Shown here: positions 44,357-56,692 of the stretch, piece by piece
Numbering within the stretch: the stretch's first letter is position 1
How the letters are laid out: each line of letters starts with the position of its first letter
NCBI RefSeq assembly: GCF_041956535.1
Contig: NW_027192191.1
Span: 1,313,443 to 1,377,442 of the forward strand
Reading direction: 5' to 3'
Length of the DNA stretch: 64,000 nt
Origin: Calcarisporiella thermophila CBS 279.70
Taxonomy: Eukaryota; Calcarisporiellomycota
Position numbers and translations under genes: made by a program
Notes under the pieces: generated by a model
Databases searched by the model: none
The model's input: the letters and a program-made list of their open reading frames with translations, nothing else
What the model was told of the DNA's origin: nothing

Positions 44357-44992
44357 TCAACTTCTTTTTTTAGGGATTTCATGGCCAAGTATTGGCACAG
44401 AAGTTTCAGTAACAGGGATAAGTGTATCAGAGGGCGTGGGCAGATTAGATTCATCAAGTACGTATGGAATTTCATCACTCGGAAAAGAATAATCCTCGTC
44501 ATACGTGTATGGGCTATCTTCGTCAAGCGTGTAATTTTCGTCGTCGTCGATTATAATGGGAGGCTTCTCGGTAGTCGCAGTAGGTGTCTCCTCCACATAG
44601 GAGGGCGTATCAGATTTCGTGTACGAAGGATCTTCAGTGATATAATATGGAGGCTCTTCGCTAGTTGTATATGGAGGCTTCACTGTCGTCGGATATGGAA
44701 TCTCCTTACTCGTGTAAATAGTCACCGACGTGGTGTACGGTTTTGAGACTACCATGGTTCTTGTGTCATAGATTGTCCGAACATTGTCTTTGCAATTGTG
44801 GGGGCGACGATGACAGTTGTTTTTATGATGCCCTCGATTTTTACAGCTATGCTTCCCATGGTGTTTCCCATGATGCTTTCCACGGTGATGCTTATTGTGT
44901 TTTCCGTGGTGTCTCCCTTTCTTATTGTGGGCAAGTGCGCCAACCACCAGGAAGAGCAGCGTACAAAGCGTAATAAGCGCGCTGATTTTCAT
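44357..44992 (-). CDS. Secreted His/Lys-rich protein ending in an HEIP motif
   Basis: A single exon of 211 aa. The signal peptide is MKISALITLCTLLFLVVGALA. Residues 22-60 are repeats of GKHH / HGKHHGKH type with two cysteines (SCKNRG; NNCHRRP), a likely metal-binding stretch. The remainder is an extended Thr/Pro/Tyr/Glu/Asp-rich region with repeats of the type PPYTTSEEPPY and an acidic patch (IDDDENYTLDEDS). The end is ILGHEIPKKRS. The HEIP tetrapeptide is the repeated motif of the other secreted gene 1.3 kb upstream (46248-47393), same strand. No family recognised; a cell-wall or metal-binding role is speculation. TATAAG occurs about 60 nt before the ATG. Confidence 0.75.
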   Translation of the reverse strand: MKISALITLCTLLFLVVGALAHNKKGRHHGKHNKHHRGKHHGKHHGKHSCKNRGHHKNNCHRRPHNCKDNVRTIYDTRTMVVSKPYTTSVTIYTSKEIPYPTTVKPPYTTSEEPPYYITEDPSYTKSDTPSYVEETPTATTEKPPIIIDDDENYTLDEDSPYTYDEDYSFPSDEIPYVLDESNLPTPSDTLIPVTETSVPILGHEIPKKRS

Positions 44993-46247
44993 TTCATGTG
45001 TTTGTAAAAATCAACAATTTTTAAAAAGGGATTTGGTTGTTTGATTCCTCTTATACTCAATTTCATTTGCATTTGCCACCAAACCCCTCCAAAAAAGTCG
45101 TGTAAATTAAAAATGATTATGAAATTTCCGATCTACGTAGGGGGGAGAGGGAGTAAAAAAATGGTAGGGGGGTTGAATATTTATGCATAAGGAGTGCTGA
45201 GCTTGGATATCTACCCGTAAGATAATTTTGTTAACTTTTACTAGATAAATGAGCCATGACTAACACGTTTAACGCTTTGACGGAATAACTTAGCGACAAA
45301 AAAAAATTACTAAAAATTGTGTGTAATTGAATCTACCAGTATTGCTAGGAGTTTTTGCTTCAAAATGTTAAGTAACAGGGGTTTTGGGCGATAAAATTCA
45401 ATAATGACCTAGTGTAACTCACTAGTCAATCTCAGCAATATTTAGCAGGGAACTCTTACAATAAACAAGGCCAAGTATCCTAAAATGTCACTCAAGTTCA
45501 CGTGTGATGGCTGGTTTTATGATGTTCTCTCGATTCAAACTTTCTAAATCCATCGTAAAACAGAAAATAGGATGGATTAAATAATACTATTTGGGTTAAT
45601 GCATATAATTGAAGCCTATCAACACGACGGAAAATAATCTCAATTACTCGAAAATATCTCTATGATGTCACTCGGTTTTATTCAGCCATATCTCCAGTTG
45701 AACAGAGAATTTGAATAATCGATCAATTTAGACTCGAATTATACAGAGAAAACCAAGAGAACAGTGAGATAAACTTTTGCTTTATTCCTTTATATATAAA
45801 AACATTATCAATTCAATATCAACAAAAACATTAAATTAACTTGATCACTTTCAGAAAAAAAAAATCTAAAATAATCGCACTATTCCAAATATTTCTTATA
45901 TTAGTATACAGTAGATTTTTTCCTTTGGGTCTGGGGGTCCACCTCTTCTTTCTATATTTCAATATAGTATCAGCTAATTAATTTAAATTATATAGGTTGA
46001 GTGGCTCTTCCCATTTTTCAAGTTAAACACAAAGGGCCATCAAGTTTTACAAATTCACTAGCTTTATTAAAATAATGTAGAGCAATCTTTAAACTAAAAT
46101 TTCGCGACGTTTTTTTTTTTGCGTAATGTTTGGTGTTTTTACCGGTTATATATATATGTGACTATTACTATTAGTTTTACAATACGTAAAAATTAATCGA
46201 TTCTTTATTAATTACTCAAATATTTCGTTTGCTTTTAAAAAAAAATA
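44993..46247. other. AT-rich intergenic region with G tracts
   Basis: 1255 nt between two - strand secreted-protein genes. On the + strand, G-rich tracts at 45141-45177 (GTAGGGGGGAGAGGGAG, and a second six-G run) lie about 150-185 nt upstream of the 44992 start. AGGGG-type stress-element words occur on the - strand near 45090. No gene. Confidence 0.45.
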
Positions 46248-47393
46248 TTACTCGACAGCAGAATAAGCAACATCTGGCTCCACAACCACTCCCTCAGATC
46301 CTGTTACTGTCACATAGCCAGGTGGAAAAGTGCTCTGAGGATAAGATGAAGGTTCCACGGAAGTATATTGAGAAGGTTGTGGTAGCGAAGGCGTAAGTAG
46401 GTAGGTTGTAGAGGGTTTAGGATATTTAGTCCGAGACTTTCGAGGAACATAAGAGATGAAGCGAATTTCACAACAACGTTCATAAACTGCACGACCGATT
46501 CTGAATTGTCTACAGAATTTCTTCGGTTTTGATCCTGGTCTAGATGGCAGAGAGGGGATTGGCGTTTCTGTAGGTTGAGCAATGGACGTTGCAGTCTGAG
46601 TTACAGGGATTTCGTGTACAGGGATTTCATGTGAAGCGGTTCGTGTAATAGTGGGTTGTGAATAAGGATCTGTTTCGCCTGTAGAAGAAGAGGACGGATA
46701 AGTGGACAGAGGGTCGGCAGGGATTTCGTGATTCAGTGTGGGCGAAGGCAAATCTGTCGTTCCCTCGGATGAGGACGAGCTAATGCTCGGTTGTGTTGTC
46801 GATAAAGTTCCTCGTTGAGGAATTTCATGTATGCGGGTCGTAGCTGTTGCTGAGGGCTGGTTAGGGTCTGGTGTTTCAATTGGTGAGGAGGGAGGATAAG
46901 AGGGGTGTGTATCTGTAGGAATCTCATTAGGAACTTCGTGTGTGCTCGTTGTTGTAGTCGTGGGCTGATATGGTTCTGGTGTTTTTATCGGAGTGGAAGA
47001 TGGAGAATCAGATTGTGTTTCAGTAGGAATCTCATGAAGTGGGCTTTCGTGCGTGCTCATTGTTGTAGGCGTGGGTTGATATGGATCTGGTGTTTCTATA
47101 GAAGAAGAGGGGGGATATGCAGGCCCTGATTCCGTGGGGATTTCATGAGAAGGAGTAGCGCTAGGTGAGGTCTGATAAGGGTCCTCAGTTTCAACGGACG
47201 GGTAAGGAGAGTCAGGGTACGATATTGTAGGGGTTTCATAGGTAAACGATGGGAGTGTAGGTTGCACAGTGGTGGGCACATAGGGGACAGGTGGTGCTTG
47301 AGGGATTTCATGGGCTGCAGAGGCGAATCCGATGTTAGCAACGTTGGTTACCCAAAGGAGAAGACTGGTGCCGATGAGAGAAATAGTGCGCAT
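46248..47393 (-). CDS. Secreted Pro/Thr/Ser-rich protein with HEIP repeats
   Basis: A single exon of 381 aa. The signal peptide is about residues 1-26 (MRTISLIGTSLLLWVTN...). HEIP occurs seven times, plus NEIP, HESP and HEVP variants. Around them lie imperfect tandem units of about 40 residues with the pattern HEIPTE..YPPSS.IETPDPYQP..T. The C-terminal part has a small Cys/Arg-rich segment (KKFCRQFRIGRAVYERCC) with three cysteines, followed by Tyr/Pro/Ser-rich sequence and an acidic end. Heavy O-mannosylation and a cell-wall or mucin-like role are inferred. No known family. It shares HEIP with the gene at 44357-44992. Confidence 0.78.
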   Translation of the reverse strand: MRTISLIGTSLLLWVTNVANIGFASAAHEIPQAPPVPYVPTTVQPTLPSFTYETPTISYPDSPYPSVETEDPYQTSPSATPSHEIPTESGPAYPPSSSIETPDPYQPTPTTMSTHESPLHEIPTETQSDSPSSTPIKTPEPYQPTTTTTSTHEVPNEIPTDTHPSYPPSSPIETPDPNQPSATATTRIHEIPQRGTLSTTQPSISSSSSEGTTDLPSPTLNHEIPADPLSTYPSSSSTGETDPYSQPTITRTASHEIPVHEIPVTQTATSIAQPTETPIPSLPSRPGSKPKKFCRQFRIGRAVYERCCEIRFISYVPRKSRTKYPKPSTTYLLTPSLPQPSQYTSVEPSSYPQSTFPPGYVTVTGSEGVVVEPDVAYSAVE

Positions 47394-48727
47394 TATTAAA
47401 GATCCACCAGGTTTAAAGCTAAATTACGGAGAAAAAAAGTTAAAAAGGATATTTGTAAAATTTATCTTGGCATACGCAACTATTTATACGGAAAAAGCTT
47501 GCCAATTTTTCAGTTGCTTGTTTGAAACATAAACCTCTATCCGCCAAATTTTATACTTAAACAGCTCTTTGCAAGTCCTATTATTATTCTTATCAACGTT
47601 AAGCTTGGCTGGATTTTTCTACTTTGGTTTGCGGCCTCCTGTTTCGGGGAAACATGTAATCCGTGGATCAAAAATGGCAGGTGCCGCTCTTTTGGCGCAG
47701 TAAATTCCGTTCCAACTATCGAATGTCCGACAGGTTCAAGTTCAAACACATTATGTCATTTGCAATATTTCATAATCTACGGTTTTCGTGGGAACAACAA
47801 AACCGCTCTATGAAACAGATTTAGCCAATTTTAACCTGGAATCGGTATAATAAAATCAATTGATTCACCCATATTATGGAACCTAAGTAGATAACCGGGG
47901 CATGATCGACGGATTTCTATAGTCTAGAGCTCATTTCGTCCAAGTTAAAAAAAAAAGAGGGGGGAGGGGGATAAATACCCACAGAAGAAACCACTTGGGT
48001 TGTAACTCAGGTTGTGGAAGTATCTTCATGTTGACTGCTGTGCGGTAATGAACATGTTTTACTTTGGAGTAGACCCTGGTTTTACATAATCACATCTTTA
48101 TCTCCATATCATGCTTCAATATTGTAGTTAATTTCCAGTTAAACATGCGTAATTATAGCTAGCACTTAACGAAATATTGCGAATATATAATTGTATAATT
48201 TTCAGTCAACGGCAAAGTATACTATACCATGGCATTTTGTAATTACCTGATATGAATCCTAGCTAGTAAAATCGATGTAAATCCAATCCAAGAATACTTT
48301 CCCCAGACGGAGTTGTCCATTACGTTCTTTTTAGCACACCTATAAAACCGAGGTAAAACAACATCAATAGAACCATTTCTTATAATAGTTGTTGCTATTT
48401 TTAAAACAAAAGGGCGATTACTGCCTAGAAAATAAGGGAAGTTTATTGCCTGCATTTTTTTAAAAAATGCAATAAGGTTTAAGATAATGCACCAATATAT
48501 ATACATAAGAGACGAAAAACCCCTGACATTAGCCTGAGAATAAAATAAACCTCATATGAAGCAAGGCAAAAGTTAAGACAGCTATAAACAATGAAAGTGG
48601 GATTCTTTATAAAGGTGCGAAGAAGTAACAGCTTTCCATGCATAAATAGAGCATGATTTAAAGAAGATATCAGAAAGAATGAAAAAAGGGTAGCTTGTCA
48701 TAAATCAATGAGGTTTGGGGAGAGCAC
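47394..48727. other. Long intergenic region, no gene supported
   Basis: 1334 nt holding the HEIP-repeat gene promoter and the methyltransferase terminator. A G-rich tract with A-run (AAAAAAAGAGGGGGGAGGGG type) lies at 47945-47970. Small frames (47537-47749, 48243-48506, both -) look random and AT-driven. Confidence 0.4.
47481..47488 (-). promoter_or_regulatory. TATA box of HEIP-repeat gene
   Basis: On the - strand it reads TATAAATA, about 90 nt before the ATG at 47393, a normal spacing. Confidence 0.6.
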
Positions 48728-49653
48728 TTAATTTGCCTTCCAAGCAATGAACACATAAATCTCCTCGCTGTTCCAAACTTTGTCCTGTTCTTCTGATTTC
48801 ACATCCTTAAATACCCATCCTGCCTCCCTCATTGCGCGGAAAAACTCTGTCTCTCGCTCAAAATTGCGAGTTTCATATGCCATCAAAATCATCGTGCGAC
48901 GGCTCGAAAGAGAGCCAATTGAGGTAACTAATGGGTCATACAGATCCTCGAACGCGATGCAGTCAGAGAGGAGAATAAGATCGGGGGATGGCATTCCAGT
49001 TGGAAAGGGTTTTTCCCAGTCCAATTCGCGGACAACAACCTTGCCCCGAGCATCAGGTCCAGCGAAACGATTTTTTAGTATATTCTTTTCAAGGAGAGGA
49101 AGACATGAGGCCTTGTCGGTCGCATAAACTTTGACCTTTGGGAAACATCGCGCAAAAACCATGGAAACAAGACCAGTTCCAGCACCTAGTTCAAGAGCGC
49201 ATTTAAACTCTGGATCGCGAATATGTCGCAAGAGGCGACTTGTAGCAGTCTCTGAGCTTCTTATTGCTTCGTCAGTCTCTGATGGCTGCTCTTCCAAGTT
49301 GGAGGCAGTAAGTTTCTCTATTAACTTCGATAAAACAAGTGCAGAGTCCCATACAGTGCTCCCAATACCACAAGCCCTACATACAACAATAATGAGTGAA
49401 TTTTTAAACTGATTAATTGTAGAGGAATATAATCTCAAGAGATTTACAAATTGCCGCTTGGATCTTCTTGAATGTCTAGCTGTTCAGCATTTCCGAGAAA
49501 CTCATAAGTTCTAATGGTGGTTTCCCTCTTTTCGGATATCATATTATTCTTTCGATTTTCAAAGCGAAATGTACCTAAAAGAAATAGAGCAAAGAGCGTA
49601 ATGAGATATAAATTGCTCTCTTCAAGAAGCTGTGGCGTAATTCTCCATGTCAT
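48728..49653 (-). CDS. METTL21-like seven-beta-strand methyltransferase
   Basis: Proposed complement join 48728..49376, 49448..49653, giving 284 aa. The splice restores the family segment ACGIGSTVWDSALVLSKLIE. Next is motif I, ALELGAGTGLVSMVFARC, then the acidic loop YATDK, the region DLILLSDCIAFEDLYDPLV and the post-motif MAYETRNFERETEFF. These features fit protein-lysine methyltransferases of the METTL21/EFM group that act on elongation factors or chaperones; the exact substrate is not readable. The N-terminal start is uncertain. The ATG at 49653 produces a hydrophobic stretch (NLYLITLFALFLLG) unusual for the family. A Met later in the frame (about residue 38, MISEKRETT) may be the true start. 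Confidence 0.85.
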
Positions 49654-50257
49654 TCGAATTCAGCCACAAGAAATTTCATTTAACACTTATCGAGAAAATG
49701 GCCAAGGATCATCGAGGTAGTGGGACTATAGAAAAGGATTAAGAAACTAATGAACATAGTGTTTGGACATTAATTCATAGATGCGGAGAATTGGAAACCA
49801 ACCGATAAATCCTAACTCTTATCAACATCATGATTAATTAACTAGAGACTATACAGTAATTTCGGTCCTACTGAATGGTTAAGGGATTGATTTAAATCGC
49901 AAAAATTGCTTGCAGGATCCCATATAAATATTCTCGAACGAAAATGTAAAAATTTTTAAAAACCTTTAATTATCAGAAGACAAAGCTGATATAAAACTAA
50001 TTTCTAACATGGGGAGATAAGAAGCCCGAATTCGCAAGACATGACCATCAATACTAATTTTGTTGATGAAAATGAATTAGTTTAGGGGGGGTCTTTAATA
50101 TATATCTCGCAAAAAAGTTACAATAGTAGACTAATTATTATTTGGTAGCATAGCAATTAAACAATTTGAGTGCTATAGCAAATCACAACCAGAGTATTGG
50201 TGAATTATATCTATTTATTTAAACATATTTGTATTTATAATATGCAGAATAAAAGCG
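49654..50257. other. Intergenic, nothing recognised
   Basis: 604 nt between two - strand genes. AT-rich with a seven-G run near 50085-50091. No gene. Confidence 0.4.
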
Positions 50258-51210
50258 TTATACTTCGTGAAGCTCCCCCTTGTACCAGTAGCAGCTGAGT
50301 TTAACCTGGAATTCGGCCATTTGCACGTAAAAATGTTTCTATATGGGAACAAAGGTTTGTTTAGTGACCATTCTGCAAATATAACTTCTTAATATTATTA
50401 CCAAAAGGTGCGCCTGATTCGGAGTCAAAACATCACCAACTTTGCAAATAGTGTATTCCGTAGGCAGTGTCACTACTCCATTTTTCAATATTGTGGGCAT
50501 TCCGAGTGCACGTAACTGGGGTTCCATATTGTGAGGGAAAGGATCCTCACCGCGTAATACGGTGCCAGCTGGAATAGTGACTGTTGCTGTGGCGACGAAC
50601 CCCGCACGTGCATAGTCCTTTTGCCGGAATGCCTCGAAGTATTGGATAACTTCCTCGGGTGGGGTATTAGTGAAAAGTAATCCTACTTCACCAATCATTT
50701 TCTGACAAAAACAAAAGATAGAAAAAGAAGCATAAGCTATCATTCTGTGAATATAAAGGAGGATTATCATTCAATTAAACACTCTACCTCTGCCAGAGTT
50801 CGCAAATTTTCCCTATACTCTTCCTCTGGTGTTGTACCAAGAGCCTTAGACATGACCTTGGTCCGCCCAAAAAAGAATCTGATTATGAGGAAAAAAATGG
50901 AGAATTAGAGTCTATTTGACAGAAAGAGAGTGTAGAGATCAAAGCTCCTCATACCTGCTTGTTTTCCACTCTGTTCGAACATCTTTCAAGTAAGTGTTGC
51001 GCATATTCTCAACGGAGAACATCCAGATATATGCAAAATTGTCTACGGCATCACGAATCTGTTGAAATAATGCCTCTTTACCCTCGCGACCTTTCTTCTC
51101 CGTCTTGGAGAGAGTAACTGAGATTTTAAAACAAAAATAAGATGTAATATGTGCTAATAGAGTTTCCACTAGATATACTAACCAACTTTTGATCTCTTTG
51201 ATTTCGGCAT
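50258..51210 (-). CDS. MRT4: Ribosome assembly factor MRT4
   Basis: Proposed complement join 50258..50338, 50402..50701, 50788..50878, 50955..51117, 51183..51210, giving 220 aa. MRT4 is a P0 paralogue that occupies the stalk site on pre-60S particles until replaced by uL10. The start MPKSKRSKVVTLSKTEKKG is typical. It continues with YIWMFSVENMRNTYLKDVR, FFFGRTKVMSKALG and GEVGLLFTNTPPEE, then GMPTILKNGVVTLPTEYTI and GDVLTPNQAHLL. A straight reading after that gives a spurious tail; a final 81-nt exon supplies MAEFQVKLSCYW, which restores the conserved end. It shares a 187-nt divergent promoter with the SAP-domain gene. Confidence 0.94.
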
Positions 51211-51397
51211 TATATTTAAACTAAGGAAATGAAGTGAATGAAGGGATCGAAGGTCTAAACTCGAGCAAAAATATAAAAGCAGTCCCCTAAGTAAACAAAG
51301 TAGGGGAGAGAGATCTAAATGGTCGCATAAAGATCCAGTCACAAATTTGTTTCTTGTCTATTCAAACTTTAAATCCTCTATGAAAATAGTTTAGAAA
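51211..51397. promoter_or_regulatory. Divergent promoter MRT4 / AIM34-like
   Basis: 187 nt between the two start codons. No assigned motif. Confidence 0.55.
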
Positions 51398-52351
51398 ATG
51401 CAACCCTGGTCTCGTTATTATTCTTTACTCTATAGCCAAACCACTTCTTTCATTCGCGTCCAAGGCCGTACTCACTTGCAATCTAAGCGATGGCTGACTG
51501 ATTCCACTGCTTCTTCGTCCGATGCTCGAAAGGCTCAACTAACATCTCTAACAGTCATTCAGCTGCGGCAATTACTACGCGAGCGAGGCCAGAAAGTCAC
51601 CGGTAGGAAGAGCGAGCTTATATGCAGAGTTATTGAAAGTGATGCAGATGCTCAAAATGCATTGCATCAGACCGTTTCAAGTGGTGTAAAAGAAAAAAAG
51701 GGAATTATGCCTCATTTGGAAGTAGTCGCAAAGAGTATAGAGATAGAAAATGCTCGTAAGCAGAAAGCAATGAGGAAAGAAGAGAAAGATACGGCTCAAG
51801 TGGATAAAGGTCAAATAGAGGTGGTATCAGGTACAACCTCTGCTCTCAGTGCGTCAGATTACCAGGAGAAGAGTTCACAAATATCTTCTGACGTGAATCA
51901 GGAAGGAGTGGATACACATGGAGTGCATGGTCAAACTTCTGAAGGGACTTATGTTCTGGCATCAAAGGAAGATGAAATTTATAGTGACGAATACGCAACA
52001 GGGCGGGAGCAGGAGCACTTTGAAAAATCCTCAGACCAGAATAGAACGAATACTAATACGAGATCTACTCACATAAACAATATCACATTGCAAATATCAG
52101 AGCGCGATGCGTGCAGAGATCCAACACCATTCACCGCACCACAAAATGATATCTCTTCATCTTCCGATGACATCAATCCTAATTTGGCTCCATCACGTTC
52201 CCATTCTACACCTCGCACTTCTCATACTTTAGTCCAAGAAGATTCAGAAGTGCAAAAACAGGACGAGAATATAAAGCAGAATGTCGATGATAACTCCGGG
52301 TCGATCTCCAATAAACTCGTGAACATGTTTTCATGGTGGTCGAAAAAATAG
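51398..52351 (+). CDS. AIM34: SAP-domain mitochondrial protein (AIM34-like)
   Basis: A single exon of 317 aa. The N-terminus (MQPWSRYYSLLYSQTTSFIR) is rich in Arg, Ser and aromatic residues and predicts mitochondrial import. A SAP motif lies at about residues 49-85: LTSLTVIQLRQLLRERGQ then KVTGRKSELICRVIE. The rest is low-complexity Ser/Gln/Glu/Asp, with a short aromatic C-terminus (MFSWWSKK). Fungal AIM34 combines a presequence with one SAP domain. The match rests on that architecture, so orthology is moderately sure. The function of AIM34 itself is poorly defined (mitochondrial inheritance). Confidence 0.7.
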   Translation: MQPWSRYYSLLYSQTTSFIRVQGRTHLQSKRWLTDSTASSSDARKAQLTSLTVIQLRQLLRERGQKVTGRKSELICRVIESDADAQNALHQTVSSGVKEKKGIMPHLEVVAKSIEIENARKQKAMRKEEKDTAQVDKGQIEVVSGTTSALSASDYQEKSSQISSDVNQEGVDTHGVHGQTSEGTYVLASKEDEIYSDEYATGREQEHFEKSSDQNRTNTNTRSTHINNITLQISERDACRDPTPFTAPQNDISSSSDDINPNLAPSRSHSTPRTSHTLVQEDSEVQKQDENIKQNVDDNSGSISNKLVNMFSWWSKK

Positions 52352-52677
52352 TAGATGAAGACTTATTGTTCTACAGAGTTTATATTTCTCTATTTATTTC
52401 TCACTTTATTTCATCAACAATTTTTTTTTTTACCCTTCCTCCTACTCTCATAACCCTCTCCAATAGCTCTTCCCATACCTTCTCTTTAACCATTTATTTA
52501 TTCCCCCTTTGGTAATAGTAGATCTATGTATTTTTTATTTTTATCACCACGACTATTCCCCACTAAATTATTTATGTGTAGAGTGAAACAGATTAAATGA
52601 AATATAAATGAAAATCAATATAGAAATAAGAGCACTTTTGAATAAAGAGAATGTTTATTTACAAGATAAATATACAT
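52352..52677. other. Convergent intergenic region
   Basis: 326 nt, tail-to-tail, with poly-T and AT-rich terminator-like sequence. Nothing else. Confidence 0.4.
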
Positions 52678-54087
<1,410 letters not shown>

Positions 54088-54693
54088 GGCCTCTGAAGAA
54101 CGATTTGGGAGTATTCACCAACTACTTCAGAGTAAAACACCGTGACTTTCTTTGTGACTTCATTTTCTAATCGGCCTTTAAAGAGAACTGTTAGTGTCTG
54201 GTTTTCCAAAAATATATATATACGTTCACATGGAATAGATTAATTTCTCTTGTCACCACCAGCTGGTGCTTGGAAATTCAAATTAGCCAGTCCCACCAAC
54301 GAGAAACGGTATAAACCTTAAGCTCTTAGCGAGACCAAAATCTAGGTAAAAATCCGGAAAAATATGTATCTCCAATTCCAATAAGATTCCTAATAGATAT
54401 AGTAGAGATATGAAACATAGTACTGATGTTGTGTTGCATTAATTAGATAGAGCAAAGTCATATACGATTTGATGAGATGGATCCAAGCATGTGGTTAAAC
54501 CAGATTCAATTTATGGGAGCCTTGGTTTGGTTATTGACCGAGAATAATCAAGATAAAAAGCCTTCTTTTTCAGGGTGCAGGGTTCTGCACGTCATTTATT
54601 GGATATATGTAGAGTATAAATAAAATTAGTTAGAATGCAAATTTTCAAGCCATTATACATAAATACTTGAATATATCATTTTGTAATATCATC
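54088..54693. other. Divergent intergenic region
   Basis: 606 nt between TGS1 (-) and the PGAP4-like gene (+). AT-rich; holds both promoters. The small - strand frame at 53988-54209 is a shadow of the TGS1 start. Confidence 0.4.
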
Positions 54694-56444
54694 ATGAAGC
54701 TAATTATTTTGTGTTGTGTTTTGTGTGTAACCCAACTAAAAGCAAAGGATGTTGACTGCTAACTTGTGGAGCATACTTATAATACAAGCATGTTCCACAA
54801 GTATTATGGATATATTATATCCACTAGAGAAAAAGATATGGCTTCCAGCCAGTGCAGGCTATTTCATGGAGGACTATCTTTATCTTCTTAGTCGTTGTCA
54901 TTTACCAGTGTACACTTCACTACGATTTGACGCAACTAATGTCCCCAAATCTCTCCAGGAACACAAACTACAAATACTTGCATCCATCACAATGGGCCAG
55001 TAGTTTACGTGTTTTATTGGAGCTCAATCATCATTCACTCTATTTGCTACTTTTTGTACTAATAGTGAGTTTAATGTTATTTGGTTCGTTTGGGCTCATT
55101 CTACACGATACCCCCAATTCCTGGTATAATTGGGGGGAGCCAGGTGTGGAAAGAGGAATGCGTCGAATGAAGGATGGTATCAGGTTTTTGAAGGAGTATA
55201 CTCCAGAGAGTCTCAAAAAGGAAAATTATATCCCGATGGATTTTATGAAGCCACTACTAACTTCAAGCTACCCAATCCTAACGCCCGAATCTGAAGTGCA
55301 AATTTGTGTGGGAGTTGTAACTGTTTTCCGCCGAACACAATATATAGAATATACCATAGGATCACTTCTTGACACCCTCCTACCTGATGAGCGTGCAGTG
55401 ATGCATTTGGCCGTGCTGTTGATGGATGAAGACCCATCGAGAAGTCTTGAATATTTAAACCGTTTCAATATTTCAAAGTACATGGACGCGGTGATTACTT
55501 ATCCCTGCAATAATAAGCCCTCATCAGTGCATTTGCCTTCTGACTACGTGAGTACTTGTGCTAGGGTAAAGAACACGACTAGGAACGATAGTAACTTGGC
55601 GCCTTTAGAAGGTTTAAGGGGATTTGAGCGAATCATATCGGGATATAATCAAGATGTAGAAACTAAGTGGAAAATGAAGGAGGTCTTCGATTATGCCCTA
55701 ACTTTGCAATATTGTCTCGAAGGAACAAAAGCGCCCTGGTGCTTGGTTCTTGAAGATGATGTGGTGGCCGCCAAACGGTGGCCTATGCTAATACAAAATG
55801 CTCTTAGAGAAGTGGAGCGCTTTGAGCGCGGGGAGCTGATAGAGAGCGGCTGGAATTGGCCATGGGCCTCCTCATTGACTACCAGGTCAAATAGGGCTGA
55901 ATGGTTGTATTTACGATTGCATTTCACTGAAGTTTTTATGGGCTTTCAAAAAGGAGATGAGCTCTTTATCATCAGTTACACCATCGTGGTTAGCATTATA
56001 ATTCTTTCATTAGTAATATTATTGTTGCGGCAGACATCCGCAAGATTGCGCTACTGGACTCGACCATTTAATTTTTTCATACTCATCACTTGCGGAGGAA
56101 TTATCATAGGGATCTCTATTCTAATCCCACTCACTTGTGGGAAGCAAAATTTGTTTATGCCACAACCTGGACTCACCACTCGCATATTCAATCGGTGTTG
56201 TACACAAGCCATTCTCTATCCGCGTAGAGCTTTGCCAGAGCTCATCCAATACCTGTTGTACGCTGTGGGCGAGGAAAGGAATAGACCGATTGATTTTTTG
56301 TTAGAGGATTTTGCCGACAAAAACAATTTAGTGCGGCTTACGTGGGTTCCTAGTCTTTTCCAGCATATAGGTTTCGTGAGCAGCAATGCCGGGAGAACTT
56401 CAAGAAATCAAATAAGCTCAAGTTTTGAGCGGGCATCCGATTGA
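54694..56444 (+). CDS. PGAP4/TMEM246-like membrane glycosyltransferase
   Basis: The main exon is open from 54828 to 56444 and starts after an acceptor CACTAG. A tentative first exon 54694..54726 (11 codons, MKLIILCCVLC) is inferred; no ATG is present near the 5' end of the main exon. PGAP4 adds GalNAc to GPI anchors in the Golgi. Features: an N-terminal signal-anchor (TIFIFLVVVIYQC), a second hydrophobic stretch (YLLLFVLIVSLMLFG), the catalytic part ICVGVVTVFRRTQYIEYT, MDEDPSRS, and ALTLQYCLEGTKAPWCLVLEDD. The acidic EDD is the nucleotide-sugar/metal site. Next come W-rich LRLHFTEVFMGFQ and two tandem transmembrane helices inserted in the fold (ISYTIVVSIIILSLVILLL; FFILITCGGIIIGISILIP), as in the PGAP4 family. 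It ends with PSLFQHIGFVSSNAG. About 550 aa in total. Confidence 0.78.
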
Positions 56445-56692
56445 CAGCAGTTTGCTAGGTGTTTATTGCATTTAGAATATCGAATTCAAACTTTATATTA
56501 AAGTTGGTTTTTATATATAATGTTTAGCTCATCTCAATTTTATATAAATTATTTGTTAAAGATTTGTATCTAAAATGTGAGAATTGTTTATTTATTTACT
56601 ATTTTTAGATTTGGACTTGTAATATATCTTAAGACAGTGAGCATAAAATAGTAATCGAGCAGAGGACTTGACTTATCACTAGTCTGATCGGT

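Noticed and set aside
44743-44973. His/Cys-rich + strand frames opposite the secreted protein
   Set aside because: They mirror the repeated His/Lys codons of the - strand gene, which has the signal peptide and full-length frame.
45141-45177. Promoter G tracts as binding sites for a specific stress regulator
   Set aside because: Similar G tracts also occur at 47945-47970 and 50085, but neither spacing nor motif is consistent enough to name a factor.
47537-48506. Two - strand frames of 70 and 87 aa
   Set aside because: Composition follows base content. No start context, splice partner or recognisable domain.
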